DNA of 31,122 nt from Bacillota bacterium (GCA_021781855.1 JAJXWC010000004.1:1-31122), one strand, 5' to 3'. Counted from the stretch's first letter, positions 1 to 7,274 are shown. The notes: a model not told the origin generated them from the letters alone. Program-made: numbers and translations.

Positions 1-113
1 TTGCTGAATTTTGCGCTCCTGAAATGCCTGTTTACTTGATTTCTAAAGAGATGAAAGTCAAAGAAACATCAGTTGGTGAGTTACTACCTTATTCATTTAA
101 GGAATTGAAGTAA
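1..113 (+). CDS. cdd: Cytidine deaminase, C-terminal fragment (5' end outside window)
   Basis: An open frame enters from the left edge (codons start at base 3) and stops at 111-113. The 36 visible residues include EMPVYLISK and ETSVGELLPYSF, which match the C-terminal strand and tail of small tetrameric cytidine deaminases. These enzymes hydrolyse cytidine or deoxycytidine to uridine or deoxyuridine in pyrimidine salvage. The zinc-binding part lies outside the window, so only the tail is judged. The next gene encodes a nucleoside-binding lipoprotein, a common neighbour of cdd in Firmicutes and in keeping with a nucleoside salvage locus. No clear terminator follows it before the repeat at 114-233. 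Confidence 0.8.
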   Translation, partial: AEFCAPEMPVYLISKEMKVKETSVGELLPYSFKELK

Positions 114-233
114 TTACTTCATTAGTGGACGTTCTTTCTTACTAAAGCTATCAGGTCGCTCTGTCCACTTTCATTGTGCTACACTACACCTTACGGAAAT
201 AAAAGAAAAAGGCATGTACTTGCTAAATTAAAA
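114..233. repeat. Mosaic intergenic repeat copy (modules shared with 3280-3580 and others)
   Basis: This gap segment has no gene. It has ATTACTTCAT at its start, as at 3285, then TATCAGGTC near 149 (also near 3310). TTACGGAAATAAAA at 191-204 recurs at 3566-3579. TACTTGCTAAATTAAAA at 217-233 belongs to a module also seen at about 1602, 3512 and 19627. The modules occur in other orders elsewhere, so this is one copy of a mosaic family. Confidence 0.6.
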
Positions 234-249
234 TGAACAGATTGTTCAT
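233..249. repeat. Perfect 7-bp inverted repeat ATGAACA/TGTTCAT
   Basis: ATGAACA and TGTTCAT are separated by GAT, about 90 bp upstream of the bmpA promoter. No T-run follows, so it is not an obvious terminator. It could be an operator half-site pair, but no regulator can be assigned. Confidence 0.4.
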
Positions 250-339
250 GTATTCCATAAATAGTGACGAGAAATATAAAGAATTTAGAGTGATTTCCGA
301 ACAATTAAAATTTAAATGTGTTCAAAATTTGTATTTTAC

Positions 340-368
340 TTGAAAAAAAAGTGAATATGGCTTAAAAT
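340..368 (+). promoter_or_regulatory. bmpA promoter
   Basis: TTGAAA at 340-345 and TAAAAT at 363-368 are separated by 17 bp, a good sigma-A-type promoter. The predicted transcript start is near 375, giving a leader of about 54 nt before the ATG at 429. Confidence 0.7.
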
Positions 369-415
369 AGGCTTAAGCTAAAAAGTTTAGCCAATTTAAT
401 AAAAAACATTTTGGA

Positions 416-429
416 GGAAACCGTTTCCA
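416..429. promoter_or_regulatory. cre-like palindrome over the bmpA ribosome binding site
   Basis: GGAAACCGTTTCCA fits the CcpA cre consensus TGWNANCGNTNWCA at 12 of 14 positions, with the central CG. It starts inside the GGAGG Shine-Dalgarno (413-417) and ends on the A of the ATG. Bound CcpA downstream of the promoter would act as a roadblock. The same palindrome in RNA could partly mask the ribosome site. CcpA control is an inference. Confidence 0.5.
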
Positions 430-1511
430 TGAAAAAACGCGTTTTTGCAATTAGTGCAGTAGCACTTGCTTCAGTAGCAGTCCTTGCAGGCTGTCGCTCA
501 AACGGAGCTCACGGCTCATCCGCAGCTGGTAAAGCTAAGACAGATTTGAAAGTAGCTGTCATCACAGATACAGGTGGTATCAATGACCGTTCATTCAACC
601 AATCTGCTTGGGAAGGTCTTCAAGCATGGGGGAAAGAGAATAATCTGACTAAAGGAAGCGGCTTTACTTACTATCAGTCAAACTCGGCTTCTGACTACAC
701 TACAAACTTTAACACAGCTACTTCAGCTGGTTATAAACTTCAATTTGGTATTGGCTACAGTCTTGAACAAGCTATTGAACAAGCAGCTAATAGCAATCCA
801 AACACGGATTATACGATTATTGATTCGGCTCCAACTAAGCCAATCAAAAATCTCGCAGCTGCAACGTTTGCTGATGAACAATCTGCTTATCTTGCAGGTG
901 TAGCAGCAGCAAAAGCAACAAAAACGGATAAAATCGGTTTCATCGGTGGAATGCAGGGCGATGTCATCACAGCTTTCCAAGTTGGTTTCCAACAGGGTGT
1001 AGCTTCTGTTAATCCAAAAATTAAAGTAGATGTCCAATACGCTCAAAGCTTTACTGATGCTGCGAAAGGTAAGACTATCGCTCACGCAATGTACGGTGCA
1101 GGTGAAGATGTCGTTTATCAATGTGCTGGCGGTGTAGGTACAGGTGCGTTCAATGAAGCAAAAGCTCAAAATCAATCACGCACGGAAGCAGATAAAGTAT
1201 GGCTTATTGGTGTTGACCAAGACCAGAAATACCTTGGAAATTATACTTCTAAAGATGGAAAGAAATCTAACTTCGTTCTCGTTTCAACGATTAAAGAAGT
1301 CGGAAAAGTCGTTCGTGATATCTCAGATAAAACAAAAGACAACAAATTCCCTGGTGGAACAATAACAAACTATGACCTTTCAAACGGTGGTGTTGACCTC
1401 GGACTTGATAATGTAACACCTGCGATTAAATCAGCAGTTGAACAGGCAAAAGCTGACATCATTTCTGGTAAGATTAAAGTAAGTGCAACTTCATTTACTC
1501 AACCTCAATAA
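429..1511 (+). CDS. bmpA: BmpA-family nucleoside-binding lipoprotein
   Basis: This is a 360-residue substrate-binding lipoprotein of the Bmp/PnrA family (PF02608), which in Lactococcus feeds nucleosides to the NupABC ABC importer. Residues 1-21 are a lipoprotein signal peptide with the lipobox LAGC and Cys22 as the lipidated residue. The mature part carries family motifs such as GGINDRSFNQSAWEG and a later GVDQDQ. I start at ATG 429, which gives a proper signal peptide. The frame also opens at a TTG at 411, but that codon overlaps the GGAGG ribosome site. The upstream cdd fragment supports a salvage role. A terminator follows directly, so the permease and ATPase genes are not co-transcribed here and must lie elsewhere. 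Confidence 0.9.
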   Translation: MKKRVFAISAVALASVAVLAGCRSNGAHGSSAAGKAKTDLKVAVITDTGGINDRSFNQSAWEGLQAWGKENNLTKGSGFTYYQSNSASDYTTNFNTATSAGYKLQFGIGYSLEQAIEQAANSNPNTDYTIIDSAPTKPIKNLAAATFADEQSAYLAGVAAAKATKTDKIGFIGGMQGDVITAFQVGFQQGVASVNPKIKVDVQYAQSFTDAAKGKTIAHAMYGAGEDVVYQCAGGVGTGAFNEAKAQNQSRTEADKVWLIGVDQDQKYLGNYTSKDGKKSNFVLVSTIKEVGKVVRDISDKTKDNKFPGGTITNYDLSNGGVDLGLDNVTPAIKSAVEQAKADIISGKIKVSATSFTQPQ

Positions 1512-1520
1512 TCAATAAAT

Positions 1521-1550
1521 GCTAGTCTTTTCGGACTAGTTTTTATTTTG
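1521..1550 (+). terminator. bmpA intrinsic terminator
   Basis: CTAGTC (1522-1527) pairs with GACTAG (1534-1539) around TTTTCG, followed by a T-rich run at 1540-1549. It lies 10 bp after the bmpA stop. Confidence 0.75.
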
Positions 1551-1604
1551 TTTAAGAGTTATTTGATACTTGAAACGCTGAGTGCTACAGTGCTAGCTAC
1601 ACAC

Positions 1605-1632
1605 TTGCTAAGTTAAAAAAATATGCTATAAT
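1605..1632 (+). promoter_or_regulatory. Promoter of the GntR-family gene, -35 inside a repeat module
   Basis: TTGCTA at 1605-1610 and TATAAT at 1627-1632 are 16 bp apart, with an extended -10 (TGC before TATAAT). The -35 lies inside CACTTGCTAAGTTAAA, a dispersed module that recurs at about 3512 and 19627. Confidence 0.75.
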
Positions 1633-1683
1633 AAGAAAGAAATTCAAAAGCTGTATAGCTGTGCTGCTAAGGGAGAAATAGTC

Positions 1684-2391
1684 ATGGTGAGAAGAGAAGT
1701 TCCTAATTATGTCAGAATTCACGATACCCTCAAAGAAGAGGTTGAAAAAGGCATTTGGAAAATCGGTCAGCGGTTGCCGTCAGAACGTGATTTGGCAGAA
1801 CGTTTTGCTGTGAGTCGGATGACTGCGCGTCAAGCCGTGACAGCACTTGCAGAAGAAGGAATTCTTGACCGCCGTGTTGGCTCAGGAACTTACGTGGCAA
1901 GCCGCCGAGTGCGTGAAAAAATGCGAGGAACAACATCTTTTACAGACATTATTACTTCACAAGGAAAAGTGCCATCTACAGAGGTATTGAGTTACTTGAA
2001 GACGGCACCAAATGAAGTAGAATGTGAAAAGTTAAATATTTCGAAGAAAGATTTGATTATCCGTATGGAGCGAATTCGTTATGCGGATAGCGTACCAATT
2101 TGTTTTGAAGTGGCAAGTATTCCTTACAGTTTAGTTAGAAATTTTGATAAAAGAAGTATAACGAGTAATTTTTTTAAAACGTTGGTGGAACACGATTACG
2201 TGATTTCGCACAGTGAGCAAGTGGTTTCAGCCAAAAAAGCGAGTACTGAAATTGCGGAATATCTTAAAACAAGAGCAGGTTCTGCGATTTTGGGAGTAAC
2301 GCAGGTTTCTTATTTATCAGACGCAACGGCATTTGAATATGTGTTGTCACAGTATGTGGGGGATAGATTTGAATTTTATTTGGAACGTTAG
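1684..2391 (+). CDS. GntR-family (HutC/UTRA) transcriptional regulator
   Basis: This 235-residue protein has an N-terminal GntR winged helix-turn-helix, roughly residues 5-72, with RLPSERDLAERFAVSRMTAR and the wing RRVGSGTYV. A UTRA effector domain fills the rest (about 90-233), ending in the typical YVGDRFEFYLER. Such regulators bind operator DNA and release it on binding a sugar phosphate or similar small effector. The start is ATG 1684 behind GGGAGAAA. The neighbours, bmpA and radC, are separated by terminators and do not reveal its target, so no effector is named. It has its own strong promoter. Confidence 0.85.
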   Translation: MVRREVPNYVRIHDTLKEEVEKGIWKIGQRLPSERDLAERFAVSRMTARQAVTALAEEGILDRRVGSGTYVASRRVREKMRGTTSFTDIITSQGKVPSTEVLSYLKTAPNEVECEKLNISKKDLIIRMERIRYADSVPICFEVASIPYSLVRNFDKRSITSNFFKTLVEHDYVISHSEQVVSAKKASTEIAEYLKTRAGSAILGVTQVSYLSDATAFEYVLSQYVGDRFEFYLER

Positions 2392-2502
2392 AGTGATTAT
2401 TTTCAAGAAGATTGCAACAATCAACTTGTTTGGGTGGTTTAACAGCTCAGGATATTGTTAAGCTGAGAGCCGGTCTCTCGTCACATAACATTTGATAAAT
2501 TA

Positions 2503-2532
2503 AAAAATTTGACCGCTTGGTCAAATTTTTTT
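2503..2532. terminator. Terminator between the GntR gene and radC
   Basis: AAATTTGACC (2505-2514) pairs with GGTCAAATTT (2519-2528) around GCTT. A-tract and T-tract flanks extend the stem, so it could act in both directions. It ends the gntR transcript about 110 bp after the stop codon. Confidence 0.75.
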
Positions 2533-2561
2533 GTTACATTTTTTGACAAATTTCGTATAAA
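2533..2561 (+). promoter_or_regulatory. Possible radC promoter
   Basis: GTTACA (2533-2538) and TATAAA (2556-2561) are 17 bp apart, just after the terminator. The -35 matches only partly. An exact TTGACA at 2543 is too close to the -10 to pair with it. Confidence 0.4.
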
Positions 2562-2577
2562 AATGCAGGAGGGAAAA

Positions 2578-3270
2578 ATGTACGAAATTAGAGAAAACTC
2601 ATATCCAATGCAGCCGCGCGAACGTTTAGAATTTTTTGGAGCTGAAAAACTTTCCGAGCAAGAACTGCTTGCTATTTTGTTGCGAACAGGTACATCAAAA
2701 TGTTCAGCGTTAGAGCTTGCAGCGATTATTTTGAAAAAATTTGAGACTTTAGAAAATTTCAGACGTTCTTCAATTTCGGAATTACGAAAAATTTCAGGAA
2801 TTGGGTATGCAAAAGCTGTTGAAATCCGAGCGATGATTGAGCTTGGAAAGCGAATTCAAACAACAGAACGTAAGCGTTATGGGCGCGTTATGAGTTCTGA
2901 CCAGCTTGGCAAAAGTTTGATTGATGAAATGCAGGACTTTGACCAGGAACATCTTGTGGCGATTTACCTTGACGGTCAAAACCAAATCATTGAGAAGCGG
3001 ACGATTTTTATTGGTGCGGTCAATCATTCCACTGCAAATCCGCGTGAAATTTTTCATTTTGCAGTAAAAAATTTAGCTGTTAGTCTGATTATTGCTCACA
3101 ATCATCCATCTGGGCGGAGCTCACCAAGTGAACCAGACCGTATTTTTACCAGCAAAATTGCTGAATCTTGTGCAATGCTAGGAATAAATTTCGTTGACCA
3201 TCTTGTCGTCGGACGACAAAATTATTTTAGTTTCCGAGAAAATTATTTGATTAAACCTAAAAATGAATGA
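2578..3270 (+). CDS. radC: RadC family JAB-domain protein
   Basis: RadC homologue of 230 residues, the usual family length. Residues 1-100 hold the N-terminal UPF0758 region with a helix-hairpin-helix-like stretch (KISGIGYAKA). Residues 110-230 form the JAB/MPN domain with a complete JAMM zinc motif: His174, His176 and Asp187 in HNHPSG...SPSEPD. The DNA-repair role once given to RadC is doubtful and its substrate is unknown. I start at ATG 2578, seven bases after an AGGAGGG ribosome site. The longer frame from 2509 would begin inside the preceding terminator. It appears to be a single-gene transcript ending at 3577-3601. Confidence 0.9.
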   Translation: MYEIRENSYPMQPRERLEFFGAEKLSEQELLAILLRTGTSKCSALELAAIILKKFETLENFRRSSISELRKISGIGYAKAVEIRAMIELGKRIQTTERKRYGRVMSSDQLGKSLIDEMQDFDQEHLVAIYLDGQNQIIEKRTIFIGAVNHSTANPREIFHFAVKNLAVSLIIAHNHPSGRSSPSEPDRIFTSKIAESCAMLGINFVDHLVVGRQNYFSFRENYLIKPKNE

Positions 3271-3381
3271 ACACGTTGAAGTGATTACTTCATCATATCT
3301 GCGATATCAGGTCACCCTGTGATAAGAGGTGGGGGAATCGCAACTGCGACTGCCCACTTTAGTGGCGTAGCGAGCATCGAC

Positions 3382-3413
3382 AGCTCAATAGCTCAATAGC
3401 TCAATAGCTCAAC
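3382..3413. repeat. Octamer tandem repeat AGCTCAAT x4
   Basis: Three exact AGCTCAAT units and a final AGCTCAAC, head to tail. The last unit runs into the hairpin at 3408-3432. Confidence 0.85.
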
Positions 3414-3432
3414 AGTACGATGTACTGTTGAG
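3408..3432. repeat. Hairpin with 11-bp perfect stem
   Basis: CTCAACAGTAC (3408-3418) and GTACTGTTGAG (3422-3432) flank GAT. There is no T-run, so it is a structural part of the repeat and not a terminator. Confidence 0.75.
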
Positions 3433-3576
3433 GTTGCGAATAGAGAGAGTGAGACTCTCATCTTTCGAGGTCGCGGATAGAGAGCAAAGCTTTCGTCTTT
3501 CGTAGCACGAAGTACGCACTTGCTAAGTTAAATAATGAAGTAGAGGATAAATTTGAAGCTTAGTGTTACGGAAATA

Positions 3577-3601
3577 AAAAAACGGCAGTCAGCCGTTTTT
3601 T
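3577..3601. terminator. Bidirectional terminator between radC and rex
   Basis: AAAAAACGGC (3577-3586) and GCCGTTTTTT (3592-3601) flank AGTCA. Runs of T on both strands suit the convergent radC (+) and rex (-) transcripts. Confidence 0.85.
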
Positions 3602-3650
3602 ATCTTAGCAGTGCGTGCTAAATCTCGAATTTCGCTTGACCAAGTAAGCT
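3599..3650 (+). repeat. Repeat copy: module A joined to module B
   Basis: TTTATCTTAGCAGTGCGTGCTAAA (3599-3622 in two pieces: TTTATCTTAGCAG and TGCGTGCTAAA) is followed by TCTCGAATTTCGCTTGACC. Module A is found again at 8913-8936 (-), 19799-19822, 22469-22492 (-) and 23694-23717. Module B recurs after 23755 and 30956. The repeat overlaps the T-tail of the terminator. Confidence 0.65.
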
Positions 3651-3659
3651 TATGACTCA

Positions 3660-4313
3660 TCATTTGTCACTTGCAGCGCCCATGAAAAATAGAAGTGTTT
3701 GGAGTTCTTTTGTCAAATCAATTGACTGGACAAATACATCTTCAGGCACATAAAGTCGTACTGGAGCAAAGTTTAAAATTCCCTTGATCCCAGAGGCTAC
3801 AAGCAAATCAGCGACTTGTTGGGCATCTTCTTTGCGGACAGAAACGATTGCCGTTTTAATATCCGAATTTTTAATATTTTTTTCCAAATCAGAAATATTG
3901 AAAATTGGAATTCCATCATCGGTTTTTGTGCCCACAAGTGGGTTCCCAGCAACATCATAAGCCTGTGTAATGCGCATTTTGTTGCGGTCCTGAAAACTAT
4001 AATTGATTAAGGCACGTCCTAGATTTCCGACCCCGACTAAAGCAATGTGTGTCTCCTGGTCTTGCCCAAGCAAATCAGCAAAGAAATCACGCAATGCCTG
4101 AGTTTCATAACCGTAGCCACGCCGTCCAAGCTCACCGAACAAGGAAAAATCACGTCGAATAGTTGCAGCATCAACACCGATTTTTTCAGAAATAATAGTT
4201 GAATTTGTTCTCGTTACTTTCTCATCAACTAAGTTTTTAAAGAGACGATAATACTGAGGAAGTCGCTTTGCAGTGGCTTTTGGTAGATTTCTACTCATTT
4301 TTGTTTCCGTCAT
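3660..4313 (-). CDS. rex: Redox-sensing transcriptional repressor Rex
   Basis: Rex senses the NADH/NAD+ ratio and represses fermentative and redox genes when NADH is low. The 217-residue protein has an N-terminal winged helix (about 1-80; the stretch LPQYYRLFKNL, then DAATIRRDFS and FGELGRRGYGY). A Rossmann fold follows with GVGNLGRAL as the nucleotide-binding loop and a C-terminal dimerisation helix. The start ATG (4311-4313) has GAGGTAA upstream; a second ATG five codons in is less favoured. It is divergent from an ABC-F gene, the same pairing as rex (ydiH) and ydiF in Bacillus subtilis. A Rex-type operator overlaps its own promoter, which suggests autoregulation. Confidence 0.95.
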   Translation of the reverse strand: MTETKMSRNLPKATAKRLPQYYRLFKNLVDEKVTRTNSTIISEKIGVDAATIRRDFSLFGELGRRGYGYETQALRDFFADLLGQDQETHIALVGVGNLGRALINYSFQDRNKMRITQAYDVAGNPLVGTKTDDGIPIFNISDLEKNIKNSDIKTAIVSVRKEDAQQVADLLVASGIKGILNFAPVRLYVPEDVFVQSIDLTKELQTLLFFMGAASDK

Positions 4314-4346
4314 TTTGTTTACCTCATTTTTTATAATACAAGTACC

Positions 4347-4383
4347 TTGTGATTATTTTACCAAAATTTTGTGAAATACTCAA
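4347..4383 (-). promoter_or_regulatory. rex promoter with overlapping Rex-type operator
   Basis: On the minus strand, TTGAGT (4378-4383) and TAAAAT (4355-4360) are 17 bp apart, with TGG making an extended -10. The 18-bp stretch 4347-4364 starts with a perfect Rex half-site TTGTGA and ends TACCAA, compared with TCACAA in the consensus TTGTGA-N6-TCACAA. It covers the -10. A further single half-site TTGTGA lies at 4369-4374. Autorepression by Rex is inferred. Confidence 0.55.
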
Positions 4384-4424
4384 ACGAAAGATTGTTAATT
4401 ATCTTATAAACTTTGACTGAGCGC

Positions 4425-4452
4425 TTAAATTTGGAAAAATTTATGATAAAAT
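4425..4452 (+). promoter_or_regulatory. ABC-F gene promoter
   Basis: TTAAAT (4425-4430) and TAAAAT (4447-4452) are 16 bp apart, and TGA before the -10 makes it extended. It overlaps the first in-frame ATG at 4451, so translation must begin further on, at 4478. Confidence 0.55.
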
Positions 4453-4477
4453 GGAGAGAGAATGGAAAAGGAAGATT

Positions 4478-6385
4478 ATGATTTTAATACAAGGGAATGG
4501 AATTGCACGAACTTTTGGAAGTGATGTTCTTTTTGAAAATATAAATTTTAGTTTGCAAGAGCACGGTCGTGTAGCGCTTGTCGGACGAAATGGTGCGGGA
4601 AAATCAACTTTGCTCAAAATTATTGCAGGAGTTGAAGAAGCAAGTTCTGGTACGATTTCTAAGAGTAAAGAATTGTCGCTCAATTATTTAGCGCAAGACC
4701 AGGGCTTATCGTCAGAATTAACAATTTTTGAAGAAATGCTCACCGTTTTCGCTCGACTTCGTGAAATGGAAAGTCAGCTTCGTGAGATGGAACAGCAGAT
4801 GTCCGAACGCTCTGGGCAAGCACTTTCTGTACTTATGGAGCGCTATGATATGCTTTCAGAAGATTTCCGAATGCAGCACGGCTTTACATATGAGGCGGAA
4901 ATTAAGTCGGTTTTGAATGGTTTTCGTTTTACGGAACTAATGTGGCAGCAGAAAATTTCTGCACTTTCAGGAGGTCAGAAAACGCGGTTAGCGCTGGCAA
5001 AAATGCTGCTTGAAAAGCCACAGCTATTGGTTTTAGATGAACCAACGAATCACTTGGATATTGAAACGCTAGCATGGCTGGAAAATTATCTCAAAAATTA
5101 TGATGGTTCACTTCTACTTGTTAGTCATGACCGGTATTTTTTGGATAAAGTAGTGACTGAAACATTGGAGTTGTCGCGCGGAGAACTTACACGATTTGCG
5201 GGGAATTACAGCCGCTATATTGAATTAAAGGCCGAAAAAATTACATTAGAGCAAAAAGAATTTGACAAGCAGCAAAAAGAGATTGCAAAGCTAGAGGACT
5301 ATGTAGCACGAAATCTGGTGCGGGCATCGACCACAAAAATGGCTCAGTCCCGCCGCAAACAGCTCGAAAAAATGGAGCGTCTGGACACACCGAAATCCGC
5401 AGAAAAAGCAGCAAATATTGGCTTTAGCCCCGAAAAAACATCAGGAAATATCGTATTGACAGTAACAGATGCTGCTGTTGGTTATGACGGAAAAATTTTG
5501 AGTCAGCCGATTAATATTGATGAACGAAAAGGTGATGCGATTGCGATTGTCGGACCTAACGGGATTGGTAAAACGACATTGATTAAGTCAGTTATTGGGC
5601 AAATTCCATTTTTGACAGGTTCGTCAAAACTAGGAGCAAATGTTTCAGTAGGTTACTACGACCAGGAACAAGGAAGGTTGACGCCGTCAAATAGTGTTTT
5701 GGATGAGATTTGGAACGAACATTCCCTCTTGCCTGAAGTTGAGATAAGGAATTTGCTGGGGAGCTTTTTATTCAGCGGCGAAGATGTAAAAAAGACGGTT
5801 GGTATGCTTTCTGGCGGTGAAAAAGCGCGTTTATTGCTTGCGAAATTGGCATTAAATCATGATAATTTTCTTGTGTTGGATGAGCCAACGAATCATTTGG
5901 ATATTGATAGCCGTGAAGCGCTTGAAAATAGTTTGATTGATTTTGAAGGTACAATTTTGTTTGTTAGCCATGACCGTTATTTTATCAATCGTGTGGCAAC
6001 GAAAGTGCTAGAAATTTCCTCTTCTGGTAGCAAAGAATACTTGGGGGATTATGATTATTATTTGGAAAAAAAGGAGCAAGAGACACTTTTAGAAACTGAA
6101 GATTCTGATATTGTTGCTGTTGAAAGTACAGGCCAATTAGATTTTGCAGCGCAAAAAGAAGCTCAAAAAGTCCGGCGGAAATTAGAACGCGAAATTAGCA
6201 ATTTAGAAAATGTCTTGGATAAAATTGATACAGCTATCACAAACTTGACTTCACAAATGCACGAACTTATTGATGACTTTGTGAAATTGGGAGAATTACA
6301 AGTTGAAATTAGTCAGCTAGAGGCAGAAAAAGAAGAAAATGAATTAAATTTGCTGGAACGACTGGAAGAACTAGAGCAATTATGA
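4478..6385 (+). CDS. ABC-F family ATPase (YdiF/Uup-like)
   Basis: Soluble tandem ATPase of 635 residues. ABC-F proteins bind the ribosome and act in translation, or in some members protect against antibiotics. Both ATP sites look complete: Walker A GRNGAGKST (36-44) and GPNGIGKTT (from 359), signatures LSGGQKTRLALA and LSGGEKARLLLA, and Walker B VLDEPTNHLD twice. A charged linker lies between the domains. The last 75 residues or so form a C-terminal coiled coil as in YdiF and Uup. No membrane segment is present. I start at ATG 4478 behind AAAGGAAG; the longer frame starts inside the promoter. Its place next to rex matches B. subtilis ydiF. Resistance or housekeeping cannot be told apart here. 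Confidence 0.9.
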   Translation: MILIQGNGIARTFGSDVLFENINFSLQEHGRVALVGRNGAGKSTLLKIIAGVEEASSGTISKSKELSLNYLAQDQGLSSELTIFEEMLTVFARLREMESQLREMEQQMSERSGQALSVLMERYDMLSEDFRMQHGFTYEAEIKSVLNGFRFTELMWQQKISALSGGQKTRLALAKMLLEKPQLLVLDEPTNHLDIETLAWLENYLKNYDGSLLLVSHDRYFLDKVVTETLELSRGELTRFAGNYSRYIELKAEKITLEQKEFDKQQKEIAKLEDYVARNLVRASTTKMAQSRRKQLEKMERLDTPKSAEKAANIGFSPEKTSGNIVLTVTDAAVGYDGKILSQPINIDERKGDAIAIVGPNGIGKTTLIKSVIGQIPFLTGSSKLGANVSVGYYDQEQGRLTPSNSVLDEIWNEHSLLPEVEIRNLLGSFLFSGEDVKKTVGMLSGGEKARLLLAKLALNHDNFLVLDEPTNHLDIDSREALENSLIDFEGTILFVSHDRYFINRVATKVLEISSSGSKEYLGDYDYYLEKKEQETLLETEDSDIVAVESTGQLDFAAQKEAQKVRRKLEREISNLENVLDKIDTAITNLTSQMHELIDDFVKLGELQVEISQLEAEKEENELNLLERLEELEQL

Positions 6386-6401
6386 TAATTAAGACTGTTT
6401 T

Positions 6402-6487
6402 GTGCTATCTACACCCTTTATTTATAGTCGCAAGATAGTGTAACTGCAGTTCATCTCTAATTCGCCTATAAAAGATTAGTGATGAAC
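6402..6487. repeat. Repeat fragment and hairpin after the ABC-F gene
   Basis: GTGCTATCTACAC near 6402-6414 is the reverse complement of GTGTAGATAGCAC at 8908-8920. A second structure, GTTCATC (6449-6455), T, CTAAT against ATTAG, T, GATGAAC (6475-6487), forms a 12-bp stem with one T-T mismatch. It may help end the ABC-F transcript, but there is no T-run. Confidence 0.5.
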
Positions 6488-6509
6488 CATAAAGGTTACT
6501 TCTAAAAAA

Positions 6510-6538
6510 TTTACAAATTGATAAAAAAGCGATAAAAT
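6510..6538 (+). promoter_or_regulatory. xpaC-telA promoter
   Basis: TTTACA (6510-6515) and TAAAAT (6533-6538) are 17 bp apart, 30 bp before the xpaC ATG. Confidence 0.65.
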
Positions 6539-6568
6539 GGAGTAAACGATTACAAAATTGGAGGATTT

Positions 6569-7273
6569 ATGGATAATCAAGGAAAAGCAAACACGCACGT
6601 CGGGCTATTGGTCTTGACGCTTGTTTTGTACAACATTATTGGCTTTTGGATTGTTACAGTCCTACTAGGAGTCATTTTAAATGGAATTTTGAGAATAGCA
6701 ATGGAGTCAAGTGTTGGATTTGGCATGTTGCTTGCTTTGCTTGTAAATATTCCAATCGTGCTTATTTGGCGTAAAATGACCAAGGAAGCGCGACAAATAA
6801 AGAAAATGCAAAAGAACGGCACTTACAATACAACTGCCGGACAAAAATTTAGCGGAAATGTCACGCCAACTCAGCAAAAAACAACACAAAATATTGACCC
6901 GCAATCTATTCAAGGACGAATTCTATCTTATGCGCCTGAGATTTATGATGATGTGAAGCGCAGTATTGATTTCAATCGTCGTATCATTGAGTTCTTAAAC
7001 AATTCGGCTTTGGCAAATAAACAGGAACTTTTGGCAACGCAGAATGTTAATTTTGACCGTTATAAATCAATCGTTGAAGGCTATCTGACAATGAAAAAAG
7101 CACCTGATGATTTCGCCAATTTAGCAGATAAATTGACAGAAGCAAAACAGACGATTTCAACTTATGATGATTATTTAGAAGAGCTGTACACAAAGTATAA
7201 CAACGATAATTTGCATGATTTTGAAGTTTCAATTCGTTTGATGAAAGAAAACACGGGAGCAAAGGGAGAATAA
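6569..7273 (+). CDS. xpaC: XpaC-like membrane protein
   Basis: The 234-residue protein belongs to the XpaC family (5-bromo-4-chloroindolyl phosphate hydrolysis protein), whose molecular function is unknown. Two hydrophobic segments lie at about residues 9-35 and 45-65 (VGLLVLTLVLYNIIGFWIV and a later LLALLVNIPIVLIW), then a charged cytoplasmic part predicted to be helical. The start at ATG 6569 follows a strong GGAGG. telA begins one base after the stop. xpaC-telA pairs are conserved in many Firmicutes, and the two products are thought to work together in the cell envelope. That link is known from gene order more than from biochemistry. Confidence 0.75.
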   Translation: MDNQGKANTHVGLLVLTLVLYNIIGFWIVTVLLGVILNGILRIAMESSVGFGMLLALLVNIPIVLIWRKMTKEARQIKKMQKNGTYNTTAGQKFSGNVTPTQQKTTQNIDPQSIQGRILSYAPEIYDDVKRSIDFNRRIIEFLNNSALANKQELLATQNVNFDRYKSIVEGYLTMKKAPDDFANLADKLTEAKQTISTYDDYLEELYTKYNNDNLHDFEVSIRLMKENTGAKGE

Positions 7274-7274
7274 A

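Larger units (their letters stand above)
3280..3570. repeat. Large composite copy of the mosaic intergenic repeat family
   Basis: Most of the 389-bp gap between radC and rex is repeat. In order there is: the ATTACTTCATCA/TATCAGGTC module; an AAGAGGTGGGGGAA block; an AGCTCAAT octamer array; two tandem versions of the module GGTYGCGRATAGAG-hairpin-TCTTTCG (3432-3470 and 3470-3505); the CACTTGCTAAGTTAAA module near 3512; and an inverted copy of the CTTCRAATTT...CTCTRCTTCATT module (3529-3566). No coding potential is seen. Confidence 0.65.

Noticed and set aside
723..1175. 150-codon antisense frame within bmpA
   Set aside because: Lies wholly inside bmpA and shows no known motif.
2509..2577. Longer RadC start
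   Set aside because: The extension begins within a terminator hairpin; ATG 2578 follows AGGAGGG and matches family length.
3382..3413. CRISPR-like array
   Set aside because: The units are 8 bp without spacers and there are no cas genes.
4451..4477. Longer start of the ABC-F gene
   Set aside because: The ATG lies in the -10 region of the promoter; ATG 4478 has a ribosome site.
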